A stretch of DNA of 64,000 bases from Helicobacter macacae MIT 99-5501 (GCF_000507845.1 NZ_KI669454.1:310001-374000); one strand, 5' to 3'. Positions 34,437 to 45,184 are shown, numbered from the stretch's first letter. Notes: generated by a model not told the origin, from the sequence alone. Program-made: numbers and translations.

Positions 34437-36563
34437 ATGACAAGCACCACCGATACCAAAGAATTGCTCATAGAGATTTTGACAGAGGAGTTGCCCGCAT
34501 TGCCGTTTCTAAAAGAGTGGCAAAATATCCCTAGCAAATGGAATGCCAAATTAGCAGAATTTGGGCTAAAAGCGCAATGTGAGATTCACTTCACTCCGCG
34601 CAGAATCGCTATTTTTAGCCGAGATTTTCCTATTAGGAGTGCTGATGAGATAAAGGAGTTTTTTGGTCCTCCTGTGAGTATTGCCTACACAAATGGCGAG
34701 CTAAGCAATGCTGGCATAAGCTTCCTAAAAAAAGCAGATATACAAAAAAACCAAATCCAAACTACCACAAAAGATGGCAAAGAAGTGCTATACGCAAACC
34801 GTGTCATAGCAGGGGTAGAATCCAAAAAGATTTTGCCTAAAATCGTGCTAGGATTTTTAGCTAGTCTAAACTTTGGCAAAACAATGCGCTGGGGCGATAG
34901 CAAGGTAAATGGTGGAGCTAGTTTTATTCGCCCTATTCACAACATTATGATATTGCTTGGAGGGGAGCGGATAAATCCGCTAGAATCTAGCGATTTTAGC
35001 GAGTGTCAAACTCACTACGGAGTAGCCTATCTAGCTGCCACAAAAGTCCATAGAGATAAAGGCTTTGAGTGGGTAGAGATAAAAGGGCTAAGCCATTATT
35101 TGGAAGTGCTAGAATCAGGCGGTGTGATTTTAGATGAGAGAGAGCGAGAGAGGAGGATTTTGGCACAGATTGATGAGATTGAAGCAAGGGAGGGTATAGA
35201 GGTAAAAAGAGATGATGATTTATTAGGCGAAGTGGTGGCGATTACGGAGTTTCCTACCGCGCTTTTGGGTAGCTTTGAGGAGCGGTTTTTAGCCCTGCCA
35301 CAGGAGGTAATCCAAACTTCAGCAAGGGAAAATCAGCGGTATTTTGTCGCACACAAAAAAGCTCAAAAACTTCAGCTATGCAATCACTTTGTGTTTGTGG
35401 CAAACTCACTTAGCAAGGAGTGTGTGCCTATCATAAAAGGCAATGAAAAGGTGCTAAGAGCGCGACTAAGCGATGCGGAGTTTTTCTACCAAAACGATTT
35501 AAAAAAGCATTTTAGCAAGGAGGGAAGCGAAAATCCTCTAGGCAATATCGCCTTTGTCGATGGGCTAGGAAGTATGCTAGATAAAACCCACAGAGAGCAG
35601 GCTATCGGTGCGTTTTTGTGCAAGCACTATGGACTAAGCGAGGTGGATTCTCACAATGTAGATGAAGCCCTTAGGCTTAGCAAGGTAGATTTATTAAGCG
35701 AAATGGTGGGAGAATTTCCCGAGTTGCAAGGGATTATGGGTGGGTATTATGCGCTAGAGCTAGATTCTAGTATTTCTAAAGCCATAAAAGAGCAGTATCT
35801 GCCAAAGGATTTGGCAATGCCTAGTAGCGAGATAAGTGCGGTGGTGGCGATGAGTGGGAAGCTAGATAGCCTTTTTTCGCTCTTTAGTATAGGCAAAATC
35901 CCAAGCGGCTCAAAAGACCCATTTGCACTTCGCAGGGCGGCAAATGGCGTGCTAAAAATCGCATTAAGCGATGTGTTTGGCAATAGTGATTTTAGCCTAG
36001 ATGTGGCGTTTTTGGACGAGATTGCCAAAAGTGTGAAAAATAGTGGTGGCTACAAAGAGTTTGATTTATCACTATTGCAAGACTTTTTTATGGAGCGATT
36101 AGAATCAATATTTGAAAAAGACATAAGCACGCAAGTTTTTAGAAGTGTCTTAAAAAGCGAAAACAAGCAAGTCCAAGCGATGAGAGAAAATGCAAAAGCT
36201 TTGCAAGAACTGCTAAAAAGAGATGATAGGGAGGAGCTTATAGCGGTGTTTAAGCGCGTGGCAAATATCACAAAAGATATGGATTCTACTCAAGCAAATT
36301 TTGATTCTACTCTCTTTAGCGAGAAAGCAGAAAAAGGACTTTATAGCGCGTTTGAAGCGATTTGCAAGCAAAAAGACACATACAAAAATCCAAAAGATTT
36401 CCTAGAAGCCCTCTTTAGCCTAAAGTCGCCTTTGGAGGAGTTTTTTGCTTCCGTGCTTGTTAATGATGAAAATCCACAAATTAGGGCAAATCGCAAGGCA
36501 CTTATTTTTGCAATTTATAGCGCGTTTAAGCAAGTGGGCGACTTAAAAGAGCTAGCTATTTAG
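34437..36563 (+). CDS. glyS: Glycyl-tRNA synthetase beta subunit
   Basis: A 708-residue beta subunit of the alpha2beta2 glycyl-tRNA synthetase, which charges tRNA-Gly. The N-terminus ELLIEILTEELPALP and the segments FTPRRIAIF, NFGKTMRWG, FIRPIHNIMILL and DPFALRRAANGVLKI are characteristic. ATG follows AAAAGGAA. In H. pylori glyS also precedes the czn genes; here an extra outer-membrane protein gene lies between. Confidence 0.95.
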   Translation: MTSTTDTKELLIEILTEELPALPFLKEWQNIPSKWNAKLAEFGLKAQCEIHFTPRRIAIFSRDFPIRSADEIKEFFGPPVSIAYTNGELSNAGISFLKKADIQKNQIQTTTKDGKEVLYANRVIAGVESKKILPKIVLGFLASLNFGKTMRWGDSKVNGGASFIRPIHNIMILLGGERINPLESSDFSECQTHYGVAYLAATKVHRDKGFEWVEIKGLSHYLEVLESGGVILDERERERRILAQIDEIEAREGIEVKRDDDLLGEVVAITEFPTALLGSFEERFLALPQEVIQTSARENQRYFVAHKKAQKLQLCNHFVFVANSLSKECVPIIKGNEKVLRARLSDAEFFYQNDLKKHFSKEGSENPLGNIAFVDGLGSMLDKTHREQAIGAFLCKHYGLSEVDSHNVDEALRLSKVDLLSEMVGEFPELQGIMGGYYALELDSSISKAIKEQYLPKDLAMPSSEISAVVAMSGKLDSLFSLFSIGKIPSGSKDPFALRRAANGVLKIALSDVFGNSDFSLDVAFLDEIAKSVKNSGGYKEFDLSLLQDFFMERLESIFEKDISTQVFRSVLKSENKQVQAMRENAKALQELLKRDDREELIAVFKRVANITKDMDSTQANFDSTLFSEKAEKGLYSAFEAICKQKDTYKNPKDFLEALFSLKSPLEEFFASVLVNDENPQIRANRKALIFAIYSAFKQVGDLKELAI

Positions 36564-36700
36564 GCGATTTAGCTATGTAGTGGGCGGCTTAGATTTTAAG
36601 CTACCAAGTATTAAGAGGTGGTTATTAAGGCGAGATTATCGCTTAGGTAGCTATCACTCGTGGTATCGCGTTTTAAGAGTTTGAAATTTTAAGGGGAAAT

Positions 36701-38578
36701 ATGCCAAATACACAAAAAGAGGTTGCAAGCCAAAAAGATATTGCAAGCGTTGTCTTTATGCGTTTTGTTGTTTTTTTGGCTAGTTTGGCATTTGTGGTTG
36801 GGCTTGGCACAAATGCCAAAGCCACACAAGCTACCCAAGAAAATACCATACAAGCAAGTAGTGCAAAGCAACAAGAATCTAGCTCCAAAAAGTCTAGCTT
36901 ACAAGAATCTAGCCAGCAAGAATCAAACTCACAAGATTTTTCTTTGCAAGATTCTCAAAATATCTCACAAAATCTATCCCAATCTACCCAAGCACAAGAA
37001 TCACAAGAAGCGCAAGATGACACGCAATCTAAGCTAAATGCCCACAAAGAATCCAAAAAATCACAAAGCCCAAGCCAACAAAAAGCGTGGAATGTCTTGC
37101 ATTCTCGCAAAAAAGTGCCAAATAAGCCACAATTTGGCTCTATCCACGCTAGCGAGCAAGCGGAGCAATCTAGTCGCTTTGAATACAAGCCATTTGATTC
37201 TGCGCCAGACTATGAGACAAATTTCTATACAGATTCTGCACGCAAAATCCAAACACAGCAAACCCAACCCTACTTTGAGCTAGGCAAGTTTTTGCGACTA
37301 GAAAATATCGAAATCTCTTCATTTACCACTTATGCGAGTATCCGCTCTCAAATGCTATCCCCCGTGCTTGGAGATAGGTTTGAGAGTGGGTATAGTGCAC
37401 TTTTTGCGCGATTTACCTTTGAGACACCAAAGCTAGCAGGAATCTATCTAGGAGGCACGCTATCAGCCCTAGCACACCTAAGCGACATAGGACGCAAAAA
37501 TGTCGATAGAGGCACACCTGAAATCATCTCGCTTTTTATCAACAATGACGAAGCCAAAGATATTTTTCTCACAAGCGACAAAGCACATATCGCAGGACTA
37601 TATGTGGGTGTGCTAAACAAAAGTGAGACTTTGGGGGTGCGCATAGGGAGATATGGTGCGAGGTATGAGTGGCTTGGGGACTATTTAGAGGGTGGGGAAA
37701 TCTATGGGCATATTAGCGGGGTTAGGCTTGCTTTTGGTGGATTTTATCGTCAAAGCTATGCAAACCCTAGTGAAAACTCTGCTTTTGGGCATATCAAGCG
37801 ACTTTATGAAGCATATCAAGGCTATGATTTGAAGATGAATTTTTATGCTGATGCAAACTATGAGAGTGAAAATCTCCAAGCTAGAATCTATGCAAACTAT
37901 CTGCATAGTCTTTATGCGGTGGCTGGGTTTAAGCTAGATTTTGCCACAAAGGAGCTAGCAAAAGATACGAATTTTAGCTTTTTGCTGCACGCAAATTTTG
38001 TAACCGCAGGGGTGCAAGAGCCTTATAGTGCGCTAAATTATCGCGAGTGTGGGGGTAATAACTTTACCGCGCACCAAGCCGCTGCAAATGCAGGGCTAGT
38101 GTGCTATAAAAAAAACAGCTTCAAAAACGGCTTTGGCGAGCTAAATGGCGGTATGCTTCATTTAGAGGGTAGGGCGCATTTTGGGGGGCTCACACTTGCA
38201 GCGGGATATGTAGGCAATGACAAAAATGGTGCAACAGACTTACTACCAATATATGCAGATAACAACCCACTAGAATACAATACTTACATTTACGGTGAGG
38301 GCGGGCAAAGTGGCTATGTGCGCATAGATTATCGCCGTGCAGGAAAAAAGGCGATAAAAGAGTTTGGTGGATTTATCGGCTATGGTAGAAGTGTGTTTTT
38401 CCCCAATGGTAGCCTAGAAAACAGCCACTTTTCCAATCAAGCAGTAGGCGAGCTAGAGCTGTCTCTAGCAAATATACACTTACACCTTACGGTTGCTTAC
38501 ATAGATGAGTGGGCTAAGCCAAACTCTATGCAGTCAAAATCACTTATATCAAAACTATGGCTAGGGTATATGTTTTGA
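36701..38578 (+). CDS. Outer-membrane beta-barrel protein with Ser/Gln-rich N-terminal region
   Basis: A 625-residue exported protein. Residues 20-45 (FVVFLASLAFVVGLGTNAKA) form a signal peptide, followed by about 90 Ser/Gln-rich low-complexity residues. The rest is rich in alternating strands (GIYLGGTLSALAHL, VRIGRYGARYEWLGDYLEG) and ends in Phe (LWLGYMF), the usual terminal residue of beta-barrels. It resembles the Helicobacter porin or Opr-type families in general form. It sits between glyS and the cznCBA pump, so a role in metal entry or exit is possible but unproven. Confidence 0.7.
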   Translation: MPNTQKEVASQKDIASVVFMRFVVFLASLAFVVGLGTNAKATQATQENTIQASSAKQQESSSKKSSLQESSQQESNSQDFSLQDSQNISQNLSQSTQAQESQEAQDDTQSKLNAHKESKKSQSPSQQKAWNVLHSRKKVPNKPQFGSIHASEQAEQSSRFEYKPFDSAPDYETNFYTDSARKIQTQQTQPYFELGKFLRLENIEISSFTTYASIRSQMLSPVLGDRFESGYSALFARFTFETPKLAGIYLGGTLSALAHLSDIGRKNVDRGTPEIISLFINNDEAKDIFLTSDKAHIAGLYVGVLNKSETLGVRIGRYGARYEWLGDYLEGGEIYGHISGVRLAFGGFYRQSYANPSENSAFGHIKRLYEAYQGYDLKMNFYADANYESENLQARIYANYLHSLYAVAGFKLDFATKELAKDTNFSFLLHANFVTAGVQEPYSALNYRECGGNNFTAHQAAANAGLVCYKKNSFKNGFGELNGGMLHLEGRAHFGGLTLAAGYVGNDKNGATDLLPIYADNNPLEYNTYIYGEGGQSGYVRIDYRRAGKKAIKEFGGFIGYGRSVFFPNGSLENSHFSNQAVGELELSLANIHLHLTVAYIDEWAKPNSMQSKSLISKLWLGYMF

Positions 38579-38930
38579 TTGTGTGCTCTTATCGGTGGTA
38601 ATGGCGGTAGCAAGGCGATAATGTTTTTTGGTTGGTATGATTTTTGCGTATGTGTGTGGAGTGCTTGATTTTGGGGCTTTTGGGTAGGCAAAATGCTCGT
38701 GAATCTAGCAAGAAGCCACAAGCAAAGTCGTTTAGAATCGGTTTAACCACGATTTGCTAAATGGTTAAGAAATGGTTGTAGAATCTAGCCCAAGTGCGTA
38801 TTTTGCGCAAAGATTTCTCGCCAAATTTGTAGCGTTGTCAAATCAAAAATCTAAACTAGATTTTGTGCTAGATAAAATCAATAATAAAGCACAATAAGTC
38901 TGCCAAAAATCTGTATTAGGAAAATAAAAA
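38579..38930. other. Region upstream of cznC
   Basis: About 350 bases. It holds a 9-base palindrome GGTTTAACC at 38740-38748 and a TTTTGTGC-TAGATA element at 38861-38874 that could be the promoter of the czn genes. No gene was recognised. Confidence 0.35.
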
Positions 38931-40565
38931 GTGAAAAAAGAACAAAGAGACATTGCTTTGATTCCATATCCACAAAGAGCATTTGCTATGAATACTTTTA
39001 CCAAAAATGTGATTGGTGGATTTTGCTTGTGTGTGTTGCCTTTGCTACTCACGCTAGCACAGGCAAATCCCCAAGCAAATACGGCAAATGCCAAAGAATC
39101 AAGTGCCAAAAAAAGCAGCAAAGATTCAAATCTACCAAAACTTGATTTTAAATCTGTGATAAAGTCCTACAAAGACACTTCACAAAATAATTCAAAAGAC
39201 GGCTCGCAAAACACCCTGCAAGAGCCACTAACAGAACTGACAAAAGAGACATTTTTTGATTCTGTGGAGGCAAGAAATGTTAACCTTATCAAAAGCAAAG
39301 CCACTTTTGCAAGCCTGCTAGAATCCCAAAAAGCCTACAACTCTTGGGAAAGCCCCTATGCCGAAGTGGAGGGCGATAGCACCAAAAATGGCTATGGCAG
39401 GAGAGAGCTAGAAGTAAGCGCGCTTTTTTTGCTAAAGCCAAAACTCCCTTGGGTGCAGACACTACTACACAAATCCCTAAGCCTGCAAACTTTGCAATAC
39501 CAAAAAACTTACAATCTTTATAAAAATCTTGCTTTTATTTCGGCTAAGCAGCTCTATCTTACTTATCTTATAACCAAAGAAAAATATCATATTTATATTC
39601 ACCGTGAGAGCAATTTTTTGTCCCAGCTCCAAATCGCTCAAGCCAAGCTAAATGCGGGTAGTATGTCCAAAAAAGACTACATAAGTTTTAATAACGCGTA
39701 TTTGGACGCTAGGCTTCTAAAAATGCGCTCCCAAACCCAGCTACTTGATTTGCAAAGACAGCTTCATCAGATTTTGGGTGTGGAGATGGGAGAGATTGTC
39801 TTGCCTGATGAGTTTGCAGAATCCGCGTATTCTAGCCAGCTTGGCACGAGTGATAGCGCAAGTGGTGGCGCAGATTTTGGTGCAGATAATGGCACAAGTG
39901 AGTATGATGACTATGAGAGAGCGCAAAAAGGGGCAAATCTATCTAGGCACATTGAGGAGCAAATCCTATCACCACGAAGAGATGTCGTGGTAAAGGGGCT
40001 AGATTTTGCCTACGCGCAAATATCTTTGCCAAAGGCAAGGGAGAATTTAAACTCATCGCTTTATACCGAGATTTTGGATTTGCAGGCAAAAGACTATAAG
40101 ACAAATGCCAAAATCTCTAGCCGAGAGAGGTTTGATAGCATAGAGATAGGTGCAGGGGTTGTCCACGCAGAGTCAAGCGATGGTGTGAAATTTCGCGTGA
40201 GTGTCCCACTTCCCTTTACGCCCAAAAACACCCACTTAAAGCGCAAGTTTTTAGCCCTACATAGCGGCGCATTGGCAGAATCTCAAATCACTAAGACAAA
40301 TCTAGCCATAAGCCTAGATTCTTACTATGAGCAATTAAGGAACAAAAAAAGCTATATCGAGCTACAAAAGGAAAATATACAAAACAAGAAAGGGCTAGTA
40401 GAAATGGGCAAAATCGCCTATGAAGCGCAAAAAATTAGCCTTTTTGAATACCTCACCTACCAAAACGCGTATATGGATAGCCTTATCACACTTGCTGATG
40501 CCAAGCTAGAATACATAGCTATCCAATCAATGCTAGAAGAGACACTAGGGGAAATGCTACAATAG
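38931..40565 (+). CDS. cznC: TolC-like outer-membrane factor of the Czn pump
   Basis: A 544-residue outer-membrane efflux factor. The signal sequence is at about residues 24-45 (VIGGFCLCVLPLLLTLAQA), followed by a low-complexity stretch and the long helical hairpins typical of TolC proteins. It should form the outer channel that lets CznA/CznB expel cadmium, zinc and nickel. The GTG at 38931 has AGGA nine bases upstream; an ATG at 38988 is an alternative. cznB follows 44 bases later, matching the C-B-A order known from H. pylori. Confidence 0.85.
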   Translation: MKKEQRDIALIPYPQRAFAMNTFTKNVIGGFCLCVLPLLLTLAQANPQANTANAKESSAKKSSKDSNLPKLDFKSVIKSYKDTSQNNSKDGSQNTLQEPLTELTKETFFDSVEARNVNLIKSKATFASLLESQKAYNSWESPYAEVEGDSTKNGYGRRELEVSALFLLKPKLPWVQTLLHKSLSLQTLQYQKTYNLYKNLAFISAKQLYLTYLITKEKYHIYIHRESNFLSQLQIAQAKLNAGSMSKKDYISFNNAYLDARLLKMRSQTQLLDLQRQLHQILGVEMGEIVLPDEFAESAYSSQLGTSDSASGGADFGADNGTSEYDDYERAQKGANLSRHIEEQILSPRRDVVVKGLDFAYAQISLPKARENLNSSLYTEILDLQAKDYKTNAKISSRERFDSIEIGAGVVHAESSDGVKFRVSVPLPFTPKNTHLKRKFLALHSGALAESQITKTNLAISLDSYYEQLRNKKSYIELQKENIQNKKGLVEMGKIAYEAQKISLFEYLTYQNAYMDSLITLADAKLEYIAIQSMLEETLGEMLQ

Positions 40566-40609
40566 GGCTTACTAGCCAAAAGTAGCAAAAGTCGTATAAG
40601 GAGCGATAA

Positions 40610-42106
40610 ATGAGAGAAGATTTTTTACAAAAAATTGAGCTAATCAAAATGAGGGCTAATAAAGTGCTTGCCGATAAAATTTTGTTGCGAAAGATTGCCC
40701 TTGTCGCTAGTGCGGTGCTTGTGGTGGTGCTACTTATCGTGTTTATCGCTACAAGTGATATGGCACAAGACAAACAATCAATGGCACACAGTGAGCAATC
40801 TCATCAAGCTCAAGATACGCATTCTTCGCAGGATTTTACACAAGAGCAGATGAAAGAACAAAATCTTGTAGAGCAAGATAGTCAGCAAGATTTCTCACAA
40901 AGCCCACAAAATCTCCAGCCAAGCCAGCAAGATTTTGCAAGCTCTAGCCAAGTGCCACAAGCCCTGCAAAATCCACAAAGCCCTTTAGATACACCAAAAA
41001 GCGTTGGCACAAACGCGCAAAATCCACAAAACTCGCAATACCCCGCGCTAAACACGCAAGAATCTAGAGGAGATACTTCTACCAAATATGAGGAAGTCAA
41101 AGTAAGTGCTTCTCAAGCGCAAGGGCTTGGCATAAAAGACATTCCTATACAAAATCCAAGTATCACTAGAGGTGTGCCTTTTAACGCACTTATCGACTTT
41201 GATGACAAGGAGTCTGCTACACAAAGCTCGACTTTTGATGTCGTGGTGGTGGGGATTTCTATGCGTGAGGGGGAAGCGATAAATGAGGGCGATGAGATAT
41301 GTGAGATAAATTCTAATGAGCTAAATAACTCCTACTTCGAGCTAGAAAACGCACGCAATCGCTACCGAGTAGCCCAAGAAGTCGCTCAAAAAGACAAAGG
41401 GCTGTATGAATCAGGCGTGATTTCACAAAGAGAATACCAAACAAGCTATCTAGCTAGCCGTGAGCTATACCTAAAACTTAGCCAGCTTGAAAACTCATTT
41501 AAGCTATTTGGCATAGACCCAAAAAACCCTAAAGGCAAAAGTGGATTTCGCGTAGTGGCTAGCTCTAGTGGGATTTTGTCAGTCGCGCCAAAAACCACAG
41601 GGGAGAAAATCCCCGCATTTACGCCCTATGTGAGAATCTCAAAGAGCAGTGATTTGCTTGCACGCATAAAGATTCCTGCTTCTATATCAGACTATGTAGT
41701 CCCGGGCTCTAAAGTATATAGCGAGCAAGGGCAGTATGTGGGGGATATTTCTACCGTATCAGTTGTCATAGATAAGACAAACAACTCCATAACTGCTATT
41801 GCCAAACTCCAAAAAGGCGTCTTTCGCGTAGGTGAAGTCGCAGATATTTACATAGAGGGCAAGCAGCCAAAGGGCACTTTTGCGCTCCCCTCCGATGCGA
41901 TTATCAAAAACGGCAAAGACAATCTAATATTTATCAAAACCCAAGAGGGCTACATACCTCGTGTGGTAAATATCGTAGAGAAGCGAAGTAAGTCTTTTGT
42001 GATAGATTCTAGTGGGTTTAAGGGCGATGAGAAAGTCGCTTCAGGCTCGCTAATCGCGCTAAAAGGGCTTATAAACAATGTCGGTATAGGAGGGAGTGGG
42101 CACTAA
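40610..42106 (+). CDS. cznB: Periplasmic adaptor of the Czn pump
   Basis: A 498-residue membrane-fusion protein. One membrane helix lies at about 30-48 (ALVASAVLVVVLLIVFIATS), followed by a Gln/Ser-rich linker of about 100 residues, then a lipoyl and hairpin region (DVVVVGISMREGEAINEGDEICEI) and beta-barrel domains. It links CznA to CznC. ATG follows AAGGAG, and its stop overlaps the next start (TAATG). Confidence 0.88.
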   Translation: MREDFLQKIELIKMRANKVLADKILLRKIALVASAVLVVVLLIVFIATSDMAQDKQSMAHSEQSHQAQDTHSSQDFTQEQMKEQNLVEQDSQQDFSQSPQNLQPSQQDFASSSQVPQALQNPQSPLDTPKSVGTNAQNPQNSQYPALNTQESRGDTSTKYEEVKVSASQAQGLGIKDIPIQNPSITRGVPFNALIDFDDKESATQSSTFDVVVVGISMREGEAINEGDEICEINSNELNNSYFELENARNRYRVAQEVAQKDKGLYESGVISQREYQTSYLASRELYLKLSQLENSFKLFGIDPKNPKGKSGFRVVASSSGILSVAPKTTGEKIPAFTPYVRISKSSDLLARIKIPASISDYVVPGSKVYSEQGQYVGDISTVSVVIDKTNNSITAIAKLQKGVFRVGEVADIYIEGKQPKGTFALPSDAIIKNGKDNLIFIKTQEGYIPRVVNIVEKRSKSFVIDSSGFKGDEKVASGSLIALKGLINNVGIGGSGH

Positions 42107-45100
42107 TGCTAGCAAAAATCATAGAATTTTCCCTTATCCAGCGAATCATTATCCTCATACTTGGCTTTGGGCTACTTGTATTTGGTGGGTATAGCTTTAT
42201 TAGTATTCCTATTGATGCCTTTCCAGATGTGTCTTCTACGCAGGTAAGAATCTCTGTCAAAGCTCCCGGAATGGCTCCAGAGGAAGTGGAAAATCGCGTA
42301 GTGCGTCCTTTGGAGCTAGAGCTGCAAGGACTTCCTAGCCAAAGACTTTTGCGCTCAAATTCTAAATATGCCATAGCTGATATTGTGCTAGATTTTGAAG
42401 ATAGCCTAGATATTTATCTAGCAAGGCAAATGACAAATGAGCGACTTGCAAATGCAATAGATGATTTGCCAGATGGCGTAGAAGTGCGTCTAGCACCCAT
42501 TGTAACGCCTCTTTCTGATATGTTTATGTTTACTATTGAGGGGGATATTAGCGATATGGAGAAGCGCATATTGCTAGATTTTACCATTCGCCCCGAAGTG
42601 CGCAAAATCAAAGGTGTAGCTGATGTCAATTCGCTAGGTGGCTTTGCAAAGGCGTTTGTTGTTATGCCAGATTTTAACGATATGGCAAGGCTTGGCATAA
42701 CAATAACCGAGCTAGAAGAAGTCCTAAAAGCAAGCCTAAAAAATGACGGCGCGGGACGCGTAGATAGAGATGGAGAAAACTTCCTAGTCAAAATCCAAAA
42801 TGCCGCGCTAAACCCACAGCAAATCGCAGAGCTAGCCATACAGACGAAGTTTGGCTTTGTGAGAATCGGGGACTTTGCCACAGTGCAGACTAGCTCGCTT
42901 ACACGACTAGGCTTTGTAACCAAAGACGGCGTAGGCGAAGCCACACAAGGAATGGTGCTATCGCTAAAGGGAGCAAATTCTAGAGATACAATCGTAGAGA
43001 TTTATAAGAAGTTTGATGAGCTAAAGCCACTTTTGCCAGATGGGGTAAGCCTAAATGTATTTTATGATAGAAGTGATTTGACGCAAAAGGCAGTAAATAA
43101 TGTAACAAAGGTGCTTATTGAAGCTATTGTGCTGATTGTGATTTTGCTATTTTTGTTTTTGGGGGATTTGCGTGCAGCGGTAGCTGTGAGCGTGATATTG
43201 CCTTGTGCGCTTAGCGTGGCGTTTATTTGTATGAATCTAAGCGGAATGAGTGCCAATCTAATGAGCTTAGGCGGGCTTGCTATTGCTATTGGGATTTTGG
43301 TAGATTCTGCGGTGGTAATGGTAGAAAACGCTTTTGAAAAACTTAGCACAAACACCACCACGACAAAGCTACACGCCCTATATCGTGCGTGCAAAGAGAT
43401 TTCGCTATCGGTGGTTAGTGGTATCATCATCATCATTGTGTTTTTTGTGCCTATCCTCACACTAGAGGGAATTGAGGGCAAAATGTTTGGTCCACTTGGC
43501 AAAAGTATCGTTTTTGCCTTGCTTGGCTCGCTTGTGCTTTCCATAACGGTTATCCCTGTCATCGCTTCTATCGTGCTAAAAAGCAAGGAGCATCACGAGA
43601 CTTGGCTTATGCGACATATCAACAAAATCTATGAGCCAGCCCTAAACTTCTGCCTTGAAAAATCAAAGCTAGTCATCGCAAGTGCGCTTATATTTTTGGT
43701 GCTTGCTTTGAGCCTTTTTCCTTTTATCGGGCGGGCGTTTATGCCTACCCTTGATGAGGGAGATGTCGTGCTAATGGTAGAAACTACGCCATCGATTTCT
43801 ATCCCACAATCACGCGATTTAATCTTGCGCATAGAAAAAGCTATCAAATCTTCTGTCCCTGAAGTAAAATCCCTAGTTGCTCGCACGGGGACAGATGAGC
43901 TGGGGCTTGATTTAGGCGGGATAAACCAAACTGATATGTTTATATCTTTTGTCCCAAAAGAGCAGTGGCAAGTAAAGACAAAAGATGAGGTTATCAAAAA
44001 AATCGCCGCTTCTTTAGAGCAGTTTGTAGGGATTAGCTTTACTTTCACGCAACCAATCGATATGCGTATAAGCGAAATGCTAACGGGTGTGCGGGGGGAT
44101 TTGGCAATAAAAATCTTTGGCGATGATATACCTACGCTAAATGCCCTAAGCAAGCAAATCAAAGAGATTTTGCAAGGTGTGCGAGGGAGTAGCGAGGTAT
44201 TTACTACGCTAAATGAGGGGGTAAACTATCTTTATATCACGCCAGAGAAGCACATTATGAGTAATGTCGGTGTAAGCACTGATGAGTTTTCAAAGTTTAT
44301 GAAAAGCTCTCTAGAGGGGATTTTGGTGTCTTATATCCCTATGGGCGTGGCTAGAATCCCTGTGCTTATCCGCCAAGAGCCAGAAATCGCTAGTGATATT
44401 ACCAAGCTAGAAGCCCTAGAAATGTTTTCATCAAAGGGCTATGTCGTGCCTGTAAGTTCTATCGCAGAGATAAAAGAAGTCGATGGACCTGTAACGATAG
44501 TGCGTGAGAATAATCGCCGTATGAGTGTAGTGCGAAGCAATGTAGAAAATCGAGATTTGGGAGGGTTTGTCGATGAGGCAAGAGCAAAAATTACCGCTCA
44601 AGTGAAATTGCCAGAAAACTACTTCATCACTTATGGTGGGCAGTTTGAAAATCAGCAGAGGGCAAATGCACGCTTTGCTGTGGTTATCCCTATTAGCATT
44701 GTAGTTATATTTTTTATCTTATTTTTTACATTTAAAAGCGTGCCTTTGGCATTGATGATTTTGCTAAATATCCCATTTGCCGTTACGGGTGGGCTTATCT
44801 CGCTATTTGCTTCGGGTGAGTATTTCTCTGTGCCTGCGAGTATTGGATTTATCACGCTATTTGGTATAGCAGTGCTAAATGGTGTGGTGATGATAGGGTA
44901 TTTCAAAGAGCTTATTCATCAAGGATATAGTGTCGATGAAGCGGTTGTGCGTGGGGCAAAAAGACGCTTGCGCCCGATACTTATGACGGCGTTTATCGCA
45001 GCATTTGGGCTTATCCCTATGCTACTTTCAAGCGGAGTGGGGAGCGAGGTGCAAAAACCACTTGCTATTGTCGTGCTAGGCGGGCTTGTAACCTCTAGTG

Positions 45101-45162
45101 CTTTGACACTTTTGCTACTTCCTGCTATGTTTAGAATCATCGCCAAAAAGATAAGAATCTAG
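42106..45162 (+). CDS. cznA: RND-type metal efflux transporter
   Basis: A 1018-residue HME-RND pump driven by protons. Twelve membrane helices in the RND arrangement are visible, with family motifs IPIDAFPDVSSTQVRIS, PGMAPEEVENRV, GGLAIAIGILVDSAVVMVEN and the second-half GIAVLNGVVMIGYF. In H. pylori this protein exports cadmium, zinc and nickel. It overlaps cznB by one base and is followed by a DUF3240 gene. Confidence 0.93.
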   Translation: MLAKIIEFSLIQRIIILILGFGLLVFGGYSFISIPIDAFPDVSSTQVRISVKAPGMAPEEVENRVVRPLELELQGLPSQRLLRSNSKYAIADIVLDFEDSLDIYLARQMTNERLANAIDDLPDGVEVRLAPIVTPLSDMFMFTIEGDISDMEKRILLDFTIRPEVRKIKGVADVNSLGGFAKAFVVMPDFNDMARLGITITELEEVLKASLKNDGAGRVDRDGENFLVKIQNAALNPQQIAELAIQTKFGFVRIGDFATVQTSSLTRLGFVTKDGVGEATQGMVLSLKGANSRDTIVEIYKKFDELKPLLPDGVSLNVFYDRSDLTQKAVNNVTKVLIEAIVLIVILLFLFLGDLRAAVAVSVILPCALSVAFICMNLSGMSANLMSLGGLAIAIGILVDSAVVMVENAFEKLSTNTTTTKLHALYRACKEISLSVVSGIIIIIVFFVPILTLEGIEGKMFGPLGKSIVFALLGSLVLSITVIPVIASIVLKSKEHHETWLMRHINKIYEPALNFCLEKSKLVIASALIFLVLALSLFPFIGRAFMPTLDEGDVVLMVETTPSISIPQSRDLILRIEKAIKSSVPEVKSLVARTGTDELGLDLGGINQTDMFISFVPKEQWQVKTKDEVIKKIAASLEQFVGISFTFTQPIDMRISEMLTGVRGDLAIKIFGDDIPTLNALSKQIKEILQGVRGSSEVFTTLNEGVNYLYITPEKHIMSNVGVSTDEFSKFMKSSLEGILVSYIPMGVARIPVLIRQEPEIASDITKLEALEMFSSKGYVVPVSSIAEIKEVDGPVTIVRENNRRMSVVRSNVENRDLGGFVDEARAKITAQVKLPENYFITYGGQFENQQRANARFAVVIPISIVVIFFILFFTFKSVPLALMILLNIPFAVTGGLISLFASGEYFSVPASIGFITLFGIAVLNGVVMIGYFKELIHQGYSVDEAVVRGAKRRLRPILMTAFIAAFGLIPMLLSSGVGSEVQKPLAIVVLGGLVTSSALTLLLLPAMFRIIAKKIRI

Positions 45163-45184
45163 CAAATCAATAAAAGGCGTGAAA

